This document shows positions 37,399-49,141 of a stretch of 64,000 nucleotides of DNA, in pieces. The stretch comes from Chthoniobacterales bacterium (GTDB lineage: Bacteria > Verrucomicrobiota > Verrucomicrobiia > Chthoniobacterales > JACTMZ01). The stretch is from contig VEQL01000006.1 in the NCBI GenBank assembly GCA_018883245.1, forward strand, positions 1-64,000, read 5' to 3'. The notes under the pieces are model-generated. The model searched no databases and was not told the origin of the DNA. It saw only the letters and a list, made by a program, of their open reading frames with translations. Numbering within the stretch: position 1 is the first letter of the stretch; each line of letters opens with the position of its first letter. The position numbers were made by a program, and so were the translations under genes.

Positions 37399-38814
37399 TT
37401 ACATTTCCTCGAGGGATTTTCCCTTGGTTTCGCGGATCAGGAAAACCACGAAGACGCCGGACAGCAGCGCGAAGAACGTGTAGAGGCCGTAGGCGCCACC
37501 GAGTCCGAAGCCAGCGAGCAGCATAGGGAAGGTGATCGTGATGGCGAAATTGGACATCCATTGCACAAACCCGCTGAGCGAGAGCGCCGCGCCACGGAAT
37601 TGGTTGGAGAACATTTCACCCAGCATCACCCACATCACCGGGCCCCAGGAAACCCCGAAGCAGAAAATGTAGGCATTGGCAGCGATCAGGGCGACCGTGC
37701 CCTCGCGCGCCGGCAACTGCAATCGTCCCGCCGCATCCAAGCCTGCCGAGGCGAAAATCCATGCGAGGATTCCGAGCATGACCGCCATGCCCGCCGAGCC
37801 GAAAACAAGGAGGGGCTTGCGGCCGAGACGGTCAACGAGAGCAATGGCCACCAACGTCGAGCCGATGTTCACCGCCCCGCTGATCACATTGATCATGAGT
37901 GCGCGGGCCTCGGAAAATCCCGCGGCCTGCCAGAGCACGGCGCCGTAGTAAAACACAACATTGATGCCCACCAGTTGCTGGAAGGCCGCCAGACCCATTC
38001 CGACCCAGACGATGGGGTGGATGCGGCGGGCAGCTTTGTCATAAACGTCGGAGACACGGGGTTTGTGCCCGGCTCTGAGCGTTTTTTTGATTTCCTCCAC
38101 CATCAAGTCGGGGTCCGCTGTTGTGCCGAGCCGCACAAGGACTTCACGCGCGGCCGTGAGTTTGCCTGCGGCGACCAAATAACGCGGGGATTCGGGGATG
38201 AACATCAGGGATCCGAGAAAAATCAACGAAGGCACCGCCTCGGCCCAGAACATCCACTGCCATGCCTCGAAGCCGAACCAAAATTCGCCCGCCGCTCCGC
38301 CGGCTGCATGCGCGATCAGGTAATTGCTCAGAAACGACACGAACAGCCCGAGGACTATGGCCAGTTGCTGGAGCGACGCCAGACGCCCACGCAGGGCCGC
38401 GGGCGCCACCTCGCTGATGTAAGCGGGGCAAAGAATGCTCGCGGCGCCGACCGCAAACCCTCCCAACAGACGGTAAACGACGAATTCCGCGGAGCTTTGC
38501 GAGATCCCCGATCCCCAAGCGCTCACGCCGAACAAGATTGCGGTGATCAGCATCACGATCCGGCGGCCGAGCTTGTCCGCGACCGGGCCCGCCACGAGTG
38601 CTCCGGCCGCGCATCCGAGCAACATCGAGGCGACGTTGAATCCCGAACCGACGCTCGAGGATTGGAAGGCGGCTTGCAGCGCGTCGACCGTGCCATTGAT
38701 GACGCCGCTGTCGAAACCGAAGAGGAAGCCGCCGATGGCCGCTACGCAGGAGATAAGCAGGACTTGCGCGAGGTTTTGCTCCCCTGCGGGGCGGGATGCG
38801 TTTGATTGTGTCAT
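37399..38814 (-). CDS. sugar porter family MFS transporter
   Basis: A 471-residue inner-membrane symporter with twelve predicted helices. Sugar-porter signatures are FGFDSGVINGTVDAL in helix 1, GPVADKLGRRIVM in the loop between helices 2 and 3, and YRLLGGFAVGAASILCPAYISEVAPAALRGRL. PESPRYL follows helix 6, and QQLVGINVVFYY and DRLGRKPLL mark the second half. The ending (FLIRETKGKSLEEM) is the usual PETKG-type tail. It probably takes up a hexose or pentose with protons. glgC follows upstream on the same strand with a 10-base gap, suggesting a link to glycogen metabolism. Confidence 0.93.
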   Translation of the reverse strand: MTQSNASRPAGEQNLAQVLLISCVAAIGGFLFGFDSGVINGTVDALQAAFQSSSVGSGFNVASMLLGCAAGALVAGPVADKLGRRIVMLITAILFGVSAWGSGISQSSAEFVVYRLLGGFAVGAASILCPAYISEVAPAALRGRLASLQQLAIVLGLFVSFLSNYLIAHAAGGAAGEFWFGFEAWQWMFWAEAVPSLIFLGSLMFIPESPRYLVAAGKLTAAREVLVRLGTTADPDLMVEEIKKTLRAGHKPRVSDVYDKAARRIHPIVWVGMGLAAFQQLVGINVVFYYGAVLWQAAGFSEARALMINVISGAVNIGSTLVAIALVDRLGRKPLLVFGSAGMAVMLGILAWIFASAGLDAAGRLQLPAREGTVALIAANAYIFCFGVSWGPVMWVMLGEMFSNQFRGAALSLSGFVQWMSNFAITITFPMLLAGFGLGGAYGLYTFFALLSGVFVVFLIRETKGKSLEEM

Positions 38815-38824
38815 AAACGTGCTT

Positions 38825-40129
38825 TCAGATCCAGGAGCCGTCCGGGACTACCGCATTCTTGGGGATGATGACGATGCCGTCGCGGATGTAGAAATTGTCG
38901 CCGTCCATCTCGGAAGGTTTGCCCTCGGGGCTGATCACCACGCGTTCCCCGATGCGCGCGTTTTTGTCCACGATTGTGTCGCGGATGGTCGAATTGCGCC
39001 CGATGCCGATGGGCGGGGCACCCGCGGGCGCGACTGATTCGGCCTCGTAGAAATCCGCGCCCATCATCACGACATTCTGCAGGACGCAGTCCGATTCGAT
39101 GATGCTCCGGATCCCGACCACGCAGCCGTCGAGGGACGAGCCCGTGATGATGCAGCCGTCGGAAACCACGGCGCGGTTGATGGTTGCGCTGTTGATCTTG
39201 CTCGCCGGCAGGAAGCGCGGCCTCGAATAAACCGTGGCGCCGGGCCGGTAAAAGCTGAAGGGCGGTTCGATTTCGGCCAGTGCAAGATTGGCCTCGAAAA
39301 ACGCGCGGATCGTCCCGATGTCCTCCCAGTAGCCCTGGAAAATGTGCGCCTGCACGCGGCAGTCCTTGATCGCCGCGGGAATGACATGCTTGCCGAAATC
39401 CTCGAAGTTGTTGGCGAGGCATCGGGCCAGGACGTCGCGGTTGAAAAGGTAGATACCCATCGAGGCCTGATAGCGTTCCGCACCCGCGGGCAGTCCGAGT
39501 TCGGCCGACAGGCGCGCCGGGATCCGCAGGCTCTCGAGCAGCGCCGGCTCTTTCGGCTTTTCAACGAAACGCGTGATCCGCCGGTCCTCGTCCGTGTGCA
39601 TGATGCCGAACCCCTCCGCCTCGCTGCGTTCCACCGGCAAGGTGGCGATGGTCACATCCGCCTGCGCGGCAAGATGCGCCGCCATCAGCTCGCGGAAGTC
39701 CATTTGATAAAGCTGGTCGCCGCTGAGGATGAGAAAATAATCCCACGGCTTTTCGAGGAAGTAGGAAAGGTTCTGGCGCACCGCGTCCGCCGTGCCTTGA
39801 TACCATCCTGCTCCGCCCGTCGTCTGCTGCGCGGCGAGGATCTCGACGAAACTTCCGGCGCTGAAAATGTCGAATTTGTAGGTGCGGCTGATGTGCTGGT
39901 GCAGCGACGCGGTGTTGAATTGCGTCAGCACATAGATGTCGCGCACGCCCGCGTTCAGGCAGTTGCTGATCGGGATGTCCACCAAGCGGTATTTCCCGCC
40001 GAGAGGCACGGCCGGTTTGGCGCGGTCTTTGGTGAGTGGGAAAAGTCTCTTGCCCGCACCGCCGCCCATGATGATCCCGAGAGTGCGTCCGAGTGCCGAG
40101 GCAACTTGGGGAGGGGTCTTGTCGGGCAT
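38825..40129 (-). CDS. glgC: glucose-1-phosphate adenylyltransferase
   Basis: Makes ADP-glucose from ATP and glucose-1-phosphate, the committed step of glycogen synthesis. It has 434 residues. The N-terminal nucleotidyltransferase motif is GIIMGGGAGKRLFPLTKDRAK, followed by PAVPLGGKYRLVDIPISNC and the substrate loop GWYQGTADAVRQNL. VEKPKEP and the C-terminal left-handed beta-helix hexapeptides (INRAVVSDGCIITGSSLDGCVV) complete the fold. The conserved N-terminal Arg/Lys region suggests allosteric control by sugar phosphates. ATG 40129 was chosen because upstream in-frame sequence enters the glmS intergenic palindromes. Confidence 0.95.
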   Translation of the reverse strand: MPDKTPPQVASALGRTLGIIMGGGAGKRLFPLTKDRAKPAVPLGGKYRLVDIPISNCLNAGVRDIYVLTQFNTASLHQHISRTYKFDIFSAGSFVEILAAQQTTGGAGWYQGTADAVRQNLSYFLEKPWDYFLILSGDQLYQMDFRELMAAHLAAQADVTIATLPVERSEAEGFGIMHTDEDRRITRFVEKPKEPALLESLRIPARLSAELGLPAGAERYQASMGIYLFNRDVLARCLANNFEDFGKHVIPAAIKDCRVQAHIFQGYWEDIGTIRAFFEANLALAEIEPPFSFYRPGATVYSRPRFLPASKINSATINRAVVSDGCIITGSSLDGCVVGIRSIIESDCVLQNVVMMGADFYEAESVAPAGAPPIGIGRNSTIRDTIVDKNARIGERVVISPEGKPSEMDGDNFYIRDGIVIIPKNAVVPDGSWI

Positions 40130-40134
40130 CGCTT

Positions 40135-40177
40135 CATTTGGCTCTTCCAAATGCGCGCAAATGTCACGCCCATTTGC
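40135..40177. promoter_or_regulatory. paired CAAATG palindromes between glgC and glmS
   Basis: Two perfect inverted repeats follow one another: CATTTGG-CTCTT-CCAAATG at 40135-40153 and GCAAATG-TCACGCC-CATTTGC at 40157-40177. Together they give four CAAATG half-sites in 43 bases. They begin 6 bases before the glgC start on the minus strand and end 53 bases before glmS. This looks like a multi-site operator controlling divergent genes that compete for hexose phosphates. Confidence 0.5.
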
Positions 40178-40229
40178 ACGCATCAGCGTTGTTGCCACTA
40201 GTTGGTGGATGGGGCAGCATGATCGGCTT

Positions 40230-42077
40230 ATGTGCGGAATCATTGGTTATGTCGGTCCCGCGGAAGCGGCGCCCATCCTGTTGGACGGGCTCAGGAGGCT
40301 GGAATACCGCGGCTACGACTCCGCGGGTCTTGCGCTCGGCAACAACGGCGCGCTCGAGATCCGAAAAGCCGTGGGCCGCATCCAGAATCTCGCCGATCTG
40401 GTCGCCCGCGAACCCGTGCACGGCCACCGCGGGATCAGCCACACACGCTGGGCCACGCACGGCGCGGTAACGAAGGAGAATGCGCATCCGCACGCCGACC
40501 AGAGCGGCAACATCGTGCTCGTCCACAACGGCGTGATCGAAAATTACCAGACGCTGCGCGAAGAACTCGAGCGCGAGGGCCACACCTTCAAATCACAGAC
40601 GGACACCGAAGTCCTCGCCCATCTGATCGGCAAACACGCCGCCGAGTTGGGCGACGCCTCCGCCGAGAACCTCGTCGAGGCGGTGCGCCGTGCGCTGCGT
40701 GAAGTCCAAGGCACCTACGGCATCGCCGTCATGCACAAGGAAGTTCCCGACCTTCTCCTTGGCGCGCGTCGCGGAAGCCCGCTGGTGCTCGGGGTCGGAC
40801 GCGGGGAAAACTTCCTCGCGAGCGATCCCTTGGCGTTGGTCAACCACACGCGTGACGTCGTCTATCTCAAGGATTTCGAGATCGTCATGCTGCGACCCGA
40901 CACCTTCCAGATCCAGTCGCTGGCGGGGGACGGACGCGACTACGAGATCAGCACGGTCGAGTTCGACGCGGAGGAAGTTTCCAAGGGCGAATACCCGCAC
41001 TTCATGCTCAAGGAAATCTACGAGCAGGCTTCGACGGTGCGCGATGCCATGCGCGGCCGTTTGTCGGCGGAGGAAGCCACGGCCAAGCTCGGCGGCCTCA
41101 ACATGTCCCCGGCGCAGTTGCGCGAAGTCGAACGCATCGTCCTCATCGGGTGTGGCACCGCCTACCATGCGGCACTCACGGGGGAATACCTCATGGAAAC
41201 CCTCGCCTGCCTGCCGACCGAGGTCGAGGTGGCCAGCGAGTTCCGCTACCGGAACACGCCGATGGACAAATTCACGCTCACGTTTGTCATAAGCCAGAGC
41301 GGCGAGACGGCCGACACATTGGCGGCCTTGCGCGAGAGCCAGCGCAAAGGGCACCGCACGCTGGGGATCTGCAACAACGTGGCCAGCACCATCGCCCGCG
41401 AAAGCGACGGCGGCGTTTACATGCACGCCGGCCCCGAGATCGGCGTGGCCGCGACCAAATCTTTCACCTCGCAAGTCACCATTCTCACGCTTCTTTCGCT
41501 TCTCATGGGCCGCATCCGCCATCTCTCGACCTCGGACGGCATGCGCATCATCGGGGAGTTGGAGAAGTTGCCCGAAAAAGTGGAACGCGTCCTCAAGATG
41601 AACCCGCATCTGCCCGAAGTTGCGCAGAAATACGCCAACTCCCACGGCATGTTGTTCATGGGCCGCCAGTTCCAATATCCGGTGGCGCTCGAGGCCGCGC
41701 TCAAGCTCAAGGAAATCAGCTACATGTTCTGCTCGGGCTACCCCAGCGCCGAGTTGAAGCACGGCGTCATCGCCCTGGTCAACCCCGACACGCCTTCGGT
41801 CTTCATTGCTCCGGACGATGCGCTCTTCGAGAAAAACGCCAGCAACATCCAGGAAGTGCGCGCGCGCAAGGGACCGGTCATCGGTGTGGGCACCGAAGGC
41901 CACGCCGCGTTGGAAAAAATCACCGATGATGTCCTCTGGGTTCCCGACGCGCCCGAGTGGCTCATGCCCGTGCTCACGGTCATTCCGCTGCAGTTGCTCT
42001 CTTACCAAATCGCCGTTCAGCGCGGTTGCGATGTGGATAAACCGCGCAACCTCGCCAAGAGCGTGACCGTGGAATAA
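40230..42077 (+). CDS. glmS: glutamine--fructose-6-phosphate aminotransferase (isomerizing)
   Basis: Makes glucosamine-6-phosphate, the entry to peptidoglycan and lipopolysaccharide amino sugars. It has 615 residues. Cys2 of MCGIIGYVG is the N-terminal nucleophile of the glutaminase domain, with LRRLEYRGYDSAG and HTRWATHGAVTKENAHPH following. Two SIS domains form the isomerase half (IVLIGCGTAYHAAL, VISQSGETADTLAAL, YPSAELKHGVIALV), ending DKPRNLAKSVTVE. No glmS ribozyme is evident in the short leader. ATG 40230 was chosen because the enzyme needs Cys right after Met. Confidence 0.96.
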   Translation: MCGIIGYVGPAEAAPILLDGLRRLEYRGYDSAGLALGNNGALEIRKAVGRIQNLADLVAREPVHGHRGISHTRWATHGAVTKENAHPHADQSGNIVLVHNGVIENYQTLREELEREGHTFKSQTDTEVLAHLIGKHAAELGDASAENLVEAVRRALREVQGTYGIAVMHKEVPDLLLGARRGSPLVLGVGRGENFLASDPLALVNHTRDVVYLKDFEIVMLRPDTFQIQSLAGDGRDYEISTVEFDAEEVSKGEYPHFMLKEIYEQASTVRDAMRGRLSAEEATAKLGGLNMSPAQLREVERIVLIGCGTAYHAALTGEYLMETLACLPTEVEVASEFRYRNTPMDKFTLTFVISQSGETADTLAALRESQRKGHRTLGICNNVASTIARESDGGVYMHAGPEIGVAATKSFTSQVTILTLLSLLMGRIRHLSTSDGMRIIGELEKLPEKVERVLKMNPHLPEVAQKYANSHGMLFMGRQFQYPVALEAALKLKEISYMFCSGYPSAELKHGVIALVNPDTPSVFIAPDDALFEKNASNIQEVRARKGPVIGVGTEGHAALEKITDDVLWVPDAPEWLMPVLTVIPLQLLSYQIAVQRGCDVDKPRNLAKSVTVE

Positions 42078-42102
42078 AAGCGCTTCGCGCTACGGTTTGC
42101 TA

Positions 42103-42205
42103 GAACCTATCCCAAAACCTGGCGCAGAGGCATCGCTCCCTGCTCGCGCCTTGCCATCCGCGCCGCCATGACCCTGCGCCACCCCGCGAGGTTTTGGGAT
42201 AGGTT

Positions 42206-42206
<1 letters not shown>
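42103..42206. mobile_element. 104-bp miniature element with IS5-type terminal repeats
   Basis: Ends GAACCTATCCCAAAACC and GGTTTTGGGATAGGTTC are perfect inverted repeats and identical to those of the insertion sequence at 1331-2157. TA flanks both sides (42101-42102 and 42207-42208). There is no coding capacity. The last base plus the TA flank, read on the minus strand, forms the TAG stop of the isocitrate dehydrogenase gene. It lies between convergent glmS and icd. Confidence 0.85.
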
Positions 42207-44797
<2,591 letters not shown>

Positions 44798-44801
<4 letters not shown>

Positions 44802-45493
44802 GCCGTCGGGGTGGGGCGCGCGCCGAAGATAGAGGAGCCGACACGGACCAGGGTAGCCCCTTCCTCGACCGCGGGCTCGAAGTCGCCGCTCATCCCCATC
44901 GAAAGCTCGGGCAGCGGATGAGTGTGCGTTCGCTGAAGTTCATCGCGCAATTCCCGCAGAGCTTGGAAAACCGGACGGGCTTCCTCGGGGTTGTCGCTGT
45001 AGGGGGCCATGGTCATGAGGCCGCGCAGACGCAGTTTGGGCAGCGCCGCAAGGCCGGCGAATTCCGCTCGCAGCACGGCGGGCGTGAATCCGTATTTGCT
45101 CTGCTCGCCCGAAACATTGACCTCGAGAAGGCCATCCACCGTGCGCCCGCTCTCGCCGGCAATGCGGTCCATGGTCCGCGCAAGTTCCGTGCTGTCGATG
45201 CTGTGGAAGAATGAAAACAGCGGCAGGGCCTGCCGGACTTTGTTTTTCTGCAGGTGTCCGATGAAGTGCCATTCGAGATTGCGCGGGCACGCGGGGATTT
45301 TGTCGCGGGCTTCCTGAACGCGACTCTCGCCGAAAAGATGCTGGCCTGCCGCTACCGCCGCAGACACCGCCTCTGCCGGGTGGGTTTTCGAAACCGCCAC
45401 CAAGCGAACAGTGAGCGGATCGCGACCGCGGCGGTTCGCGGCTCGTGCAATGCGGTCGTGGATTTTTCCGATGTTGCCGGCGATATCTTCCAT
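44798..45493 (-). CDS. yggS: YggS/PLPBP-family pyridoxal phosphate homeostasis protein
   Basis: A 231-residue single-domain alanine-racemase-fold protein that binds PLP and buffers its level. The PLP lysine is in VRLVAVSKTHPAEAV near residue 35. FGESRVQEARDK, WHFIGHLQKNKVR and HSIDS are family signatures, and LSMGMSGDFEPAVEEGATLVRVGSSIFGAR near the C-terminus binds the phosphate. It forms a pair with the DUF971 gene and is divergent from the LysR gene, with a 55-base gap. Confidence 0.94.
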
Positions 45494-45514
45494 TAGTCGG
45501 GCTTATGCTTCAAG

Positions 45515-45542
45515 TTGACCTCATTAGCAGCGCTGATACATT
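45515..45542 (+). promoter_or_regulatory. candidate promoter of the LysR-type gene
   Basis: TTGACC at 45515-45520, a 16-base spacer and TACATT at 45537-45542. The GTG start at 45549 is only 7 bases past the -10 element, so the message could be leaderless. An 8-bp palindrome CAGCGCTG lies within the spacer, where autoregulation might act. Confidence 0.4.
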
Positions 45543-45548
45543 TTTGCC

Positions 45549-46469
45549 GTGCACGTTTCTTTGTTCAAAGTATTCCGCGATCTGGCTGAAACCGCCAGTT
45601 TTTCGGAGGCTGCCCGGAAGAACCAGATCACGCAGAGTGCGGTAAGCCAGCAGATCAAGGCGCTGGAGGCCAGGCACGGTGTGAAACTGATCGACCGCGG
45701 AAAGAAAAATTTCTCCCTGACGCCCGAGGGCGAGGTTTTTCTCGGTGCCGCGCGGGAAATTCTCGCAGTGGTTGACGATCTAGATGAGCGCCTGCGGGAG
45801 TTGCGGAACGTTGTGATGGGGGATTTGCGGCTGGCCGCGGTGCTCAGCGTGGGCTTGCACGAGTTGCCGCCCTACGTGCGCCAGTTCGCCCGCCTTCACC
45901 CGCAGGTGAAAATCCACACCGATTACCTTTGTTCTTCCGATGTCTATGCCGCTGTTCTGCACGGTCGCGCGGACGCCGGTTTCGTCGCCTATCCGGCGGC
46001 CAGGAGGGGGCTGTCTGCCGAAGTCCTCTGGCGCGACCGGTTGGTGTTGGTCTGCAGCCCTTCTCACCGCCTCGCACGCCGGTCCCATGTGCCGCTTTCC
46101 GAACTCGGCCCGGAAAAGTTCATAGCTTTCGATGCCGACACGCCCACACGCAAAGCCATCGATCGCGCGCTGCGCGCGGCCGGCGTTTCTATGCGTCCGG
46201 AAAACGAATTCGACAACGTGGAAACGGTGAAGCGGGCCGTCGAGATCGGCAACGCTGTTTCCATCCTGCCCGAAACGGTTCTGGCCAACGAGCGCAAGGC
46301 GGGTTCGCTCATTCCCGTGGAAATCGCCTCGGCCGACATGTGGAGGCCGGTGGGTGTGATCATGCGGCGCAACCGCGCAGGGTCTTTGGCTTTGCGGCAC
46401 TTTCTCGAAATGCTGCGCGGGGCAAAATCTCGCACGGGGCTTGCCAAAAAAGCGCGGCTGGCGGATTAG
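45549..46469 (+). CDS. LysR-family transcriptional regulator
   Basis: A 306-residue regulator. The N-terminal winged HTH (residues 1-60) reads LFKVFRDLAETASFSEAARK, ITQSAVSQQIKALEARHGVKL and FSLTPEGEVFL. The linker helix and the two-lobed effector domain follow, with FVAYPAARRGLSAEVLWRDRL and VEIGNAVSILPETVLANE typical of CysB/CysL-like members. The ligand is unknown. GTG start without a ribosome binding site. It is divergent from yggS and followed 27 bases later by the deacetylase gene on the same strand. Confidence 0.92.
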   Translation: MHVSLFKVFRDLAETASFSEAARKNQITQSAVSQQIKALEARHGVKLIDRGKKNFSLTPEGEVFLGAAREILAVVDDLDERLRELRNVVMGDLRLAAVLSVGLHELPPYVRQFARLHPQVKIHTDYLCSSDVYAAVLHGRADAGFVAYPAARRGLSAEVLWRDRLVLVCSPSHRLARRSHVPLSELGPEKFIAFDADTPTRKAIDRALRAAGVSMRPENEFDNVETVKRAVEIGNAVSILPETVLANERKAGSLIPVEIASADMWRPVGVIMRRNRAGSLALRHFLEMLRGAKSRTGLAKKARLAD

Positions 46470-46496
46470 TTCTTTCCGCCGCAATTTTCCAAAGCC

Positions 46497-47291
46497 ATGC
46501 GATCGATTCTTCCCTTTGCCGCCGCGGCGTCCATGCTGGTCGCCGCTTGCGCCCAAGAGGGCATGGTTTCGCCCCCGGGGAACGCACCCTCGCTCAGCAT
46601 CACTCCTCCCGGGGTGACGGCGGGCCGGCCGCCTCTCCAGCGGGCCAGCTACAACTCGGTCAACACATCGCGACCTGTCGTGGCCCTCACTTTCGATGAC
46701 GGTCCTCACCCGGAACTGACACCGCAGCTGCTCGATATCCTCCGCCGCGAAGGCGTTCGCGCCACATTTTTTGTCATCGGGCGCAATGTCGATGCCTATC
46801 CGGAAATCGCGCGCCGGATCGTGGCCGAGGGTCACGAGATCGCCAACCATTCCTACACGCATCCGCCGCTGCCTTCCGTGGGTGCCGCGCGACTTCGCGA
46901 CGAAATGGTCAGGACGAACGAGTCGATCATGCGTGCGACGGGACGCTGTCCCACGGCCATGCGGCCGCCCTACGGTGCGATCAACGAGCGCGTCCGGCAG
47001 AGCATCATCAACGATCATCGCCTCGACGTCGTGCTGTGGTCGGTCGATCCGCTCGATTGGAAACGTCCCGGTGCCGGCGTGGTTGCCGACCGCCTTGTTC
47101 AAGGGGCGCACCCGGGAGCCATTCTCCTGGCCCATGACATCCATCCGGGCACCATCGAGGCCGTGCCGGATGTGATCGCCAGACTCAAGGCCAAGGGCTA
47201 CGGATTTGCCACGGTCAGCCAGCTTTTTGCCCTGCAAGAACCGCCGTCCGCGGCCACGCAGGTCGCGCGGCACGGCACCGCGGTGCGCTGA
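46497..47291 (+). CDS. polysaccharide deacetylase lipoprotein (NodB domain, CE4)
   Basis: Exported CE4 esterase of 264 residues with a lipobox (LVAAC) near residue 18. The NodB motifs are intact: motif 1 TFDDGPH near residue 65, motif 2 HSYTH near 119, motif 3 RPPYG near 160, motif 4 region DVVLWSVDPLDW, and motif 5 LLAHDIHPG near 205. It should remove N-acetyl groups from peptidoglycan or another amino-sugar polymer at the cell surface. It converges on the MgtC-like gene with no gap between stop codons. Confidence 0.92.
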   Translation: MRSILPFAAAASMLVAACAQEGMVSPPGNAPSLSITPPGVTAGRPPLQRASYNSVNTSRPVVALTFDDGPHPELTPQLLDILRREGVRATFFVIGRNVDAYPEIARRIVAEGHEIANHSYTHPPLPSVGAARLRDEMVRTNESIMRATGRCPTAMRPPYGAINERVRQSIINDHRLDVVLWSVDPLDWKRPGAGVVADRLVQGAHPGAILLAHDIHPGTIEAVPDVIARLKAKGYGFATVSQLFALQEPPSAATQVARHGTAVR

Positions 47292-48548
47292 TCAGCACAG
47301 CCAAGCAGCCAGAGCGGCAGCCAGAGCGGTCAGTCCGAGCACGGCGACCACCGGTCCGCGCATCACCGCGCTTCCCAACGCGTAGGCGATGGATGCCTTG
47401 AGCAGCGAGTTGGCACCTGCGGCGATGGCGACTGCGCGGGCCGCGTCACCGGATGCGATTTTTCCGGCTGCCTCCAGCTGCGAGATCGAAAGGCATATCG
47501 CGTCCAGATCCGTCATGCCTGAAAAGAAGCTCGCCCAATACACTCCGGTTCCGCCGGAAGTTTCGTTCGCCCAGCGAACGAGCAAGACGATGAGTGCGTA
47601 GAGCGCGGCAAATTGGATTGCCACGCGCAGGCTCAGGGGGTTGCGCACCTCGCTGGCCGGACGGCCCGAGGGGTTGGAGCCGGTGAAGCTCCGCCAGTTC
47701 CAAAGGGCGAAGAGAATGCCCGGAAGGGCGACAAAGACGAGGATGGGTGCGAGGGCGGATAGCAGGGAAGTGCTGACCGCGCCTACCAGCACAGCCACGC
47801 GTGCCAGCATCACTGTGCAGGCCAGTGTCACGGCAAGAGCGCACATACGACCGGTCTCCGGGTAAACCCGGCTTTCACGGCTCATGGCCAGGGTGGTTGC
47901 GGTGCTGGAGGCGACACCGCCGAGCAGGCCGGTGACCGCGATTCCCCGCTCCTGCCCGAACGCACGCATGGCAACATAGCCGACAAAGCCGAGCCCCGAA
48001 ACGAGCACCACCATGAGCCAGATGTTGCGCGGATTGAAGGCGCCGTAGGGCCCCCAGGGCGTGTCCGGCACGAGGGGAAGCACGATGCCGGTCACGGCGG
48101 CGAACTGCAGCGCCTGCCGCACGTCCATCGGGGAAAATTTGCGCGACAAGCGGTGCAGATGTTCTTTCGAGGCCAGCAGCAGGAGGAGGGAAACGGCGAT
48201 GACGACAGCGGTAGTTTCCTGGCCGTAAAGCACGAGGCCTCCGAGCAGGTAGGTGGCGAGCCCGAGCGCCCCGGTCGTGAGTCCGAAATTCCGTCCGCCG
48301 CGCTTGAAAAGGAACAACGAGAGAAGCGCGGCGATGGCGACAAACCCCGCGAGAAAAAAGCCCGCGGTAAGTTGGCGGTCGAACCACGCGCAGAGCGTCC
48401 CGATCACCGCCCACAGCGCGAACGTGCGCGCGCCGGCGGTTGTGTCGCTCTGCGGATTGTCGCGCTCGCCGCTCCACTGGCGCTCCAGCCCGAGCAGGGC
48501 GCCCAGCGAGGCGCTGACCAGAAGTGCTTTCAGCAACTCGGGTAACAC
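47292..48548 (-). CDS. MgtC/SapB-family membrane protein with DUF4010 region
   Basis: A 418-residue inner-membrane protein with about twelve helices. The N-terminal MgtC-like part has SASLGALLGLERQWSGE and GARTFALWAVIGTLCAW. The C-terminal two-thirds is the DUF4010 region, including GLGFVGYVAMRAFG, GLLGGVASSTATTLAMSRES, and FFSGMTDLDAICLSISQL. The fusion of these two parts is a known architecture of unknown transport role. It does not match the short virulence-type MgtC. Confidence 0.85.
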   Translation of the reverse strand: MLPELLKALLVSASLGALLGLERQWSGERDNPQSDTTAGARTFALWAVIGTLCAWFDRQLTAGFFLAGFVAIAALLSLFLFKRGGRNFGLTTGALGLATYLLGGLVLYGQETTAVVIAVSLLLLLASKEHLHRLSRKFSPMDVRQALQFAAVTGIVLPLVPDTPWGPYGAFNPRNIWLMVVLVSGLGFVGYVAMRAFGQERGIAVTGLLGGVASSTATTLAMSRESRVYPETGRMCALAVTLACTVMLARVAVLVGAVSTSLLSALAPILVFVALPGILFALWNWRSFTGSNPSGRPASEVRNPLSLRVAIQFAALYALIVLLVRWANETSGGTGVYWASFFSGMTDLDAICLSISQLEAAGKIASGDAARAVAIAAGANSLLKASIAYALGSAVMRGPVVAVLGLTALAAALAAWLC

Positions 48549-48594
48549 GTTTTCTTTCTAACCCCGGATGCCGTCTCGCGCGAGCCCCGCGAAT

Positions 48595-49092
48595 TCACAC
48601 ACCCGCGTCCGCCGGCAACCGGGCCCTGCGGGGTGGCTGACGCGGAGGCGGTTCCGGCGAGTGCGGCACGTTTCCGTCGCCGCCGTCGTCCTCGCGTTCG
48701 TGGGGATCGAAGAAATGGTCCCAAGCGATGAAAATGGTTTTGGAGTGGCGGACAAAAAGCACATTGAAGAGAACGACCGGTCCGACCACCGCGGCGATGA
48801 GCGTCCAGACCGGCCAGTCGAAGAACCATTCGAAGGCCCCGTAGAGCACCAGCCCCAGCACGGCCGCGATGCCGTAGTTGATGGCCCAAATGGAGAGCAG
48901 GAAGTAGCCCGGCTCGCGGTCGAAGGCGTAACCGCAGCGCGGACAGCCGTCGAGCGGTGTGAACCAATCGTGCAAGCTGCGGGTGCGCGCGAGGGGAGGA
49001 AACACCGGCGTCTTGCCGCAGACCGGACAGCGCAGGAGCATCGCCCGGCCGAAATACCGTGCCGCCTTGTTCCACGATTGTCCGCCGGTCAC
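48595..49092 (-). CDS. DUF983-family membrane protein
   Basis: A protein of about 165 residues. Two zinc-ribbon-like pairs are visible (LLRCPVCGKTP near residue 19 and DGCPRCGYAFDREPGYF), followed by two membrane helices (SIWAINYGIAAVLGLVLYGAF and WTLIAAVVGPVVLFNVLFV) and a proline-rich tail. GTG 49092 was chosen because GGAGG lies 5 bases upstream; ATG 49104 and ATG 49128 are alternatives that give longer N-termini. It follows the aminotransferase gene on the same strand. DUF983 proteins have no settled function. Confidence 0.85.
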   Translation of the reverse strand: MTGGQSWNKAARYFGRAMLLRCPVCGKTPVFPPLARTRSLHDWFTPLDGCPRCGYAFDREPGYFLLSIWAINYGIAAVLGLVLYGAFEWFFDWPVWTLIAAVVGPVVLFNVLFVRHSKTIFIAWDHFFDPHEREDDGGDGNVPHSPEPPPRQPPRRARLPADAGV

Positions 49093-49141
49093 GCGATCCT
49101 CCATAGCTGCGCCGGCGGTGCCGGTCAAAGCCGCACGGACA

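Noticed and set aside
40130-40229. glmS ribozyme or riboswitch in the glmS leader
   Set aside because: The 100-base leader contains two simple hairpins but none of the conserved ribozyme core. The palindromes are better read as operator-like sites.
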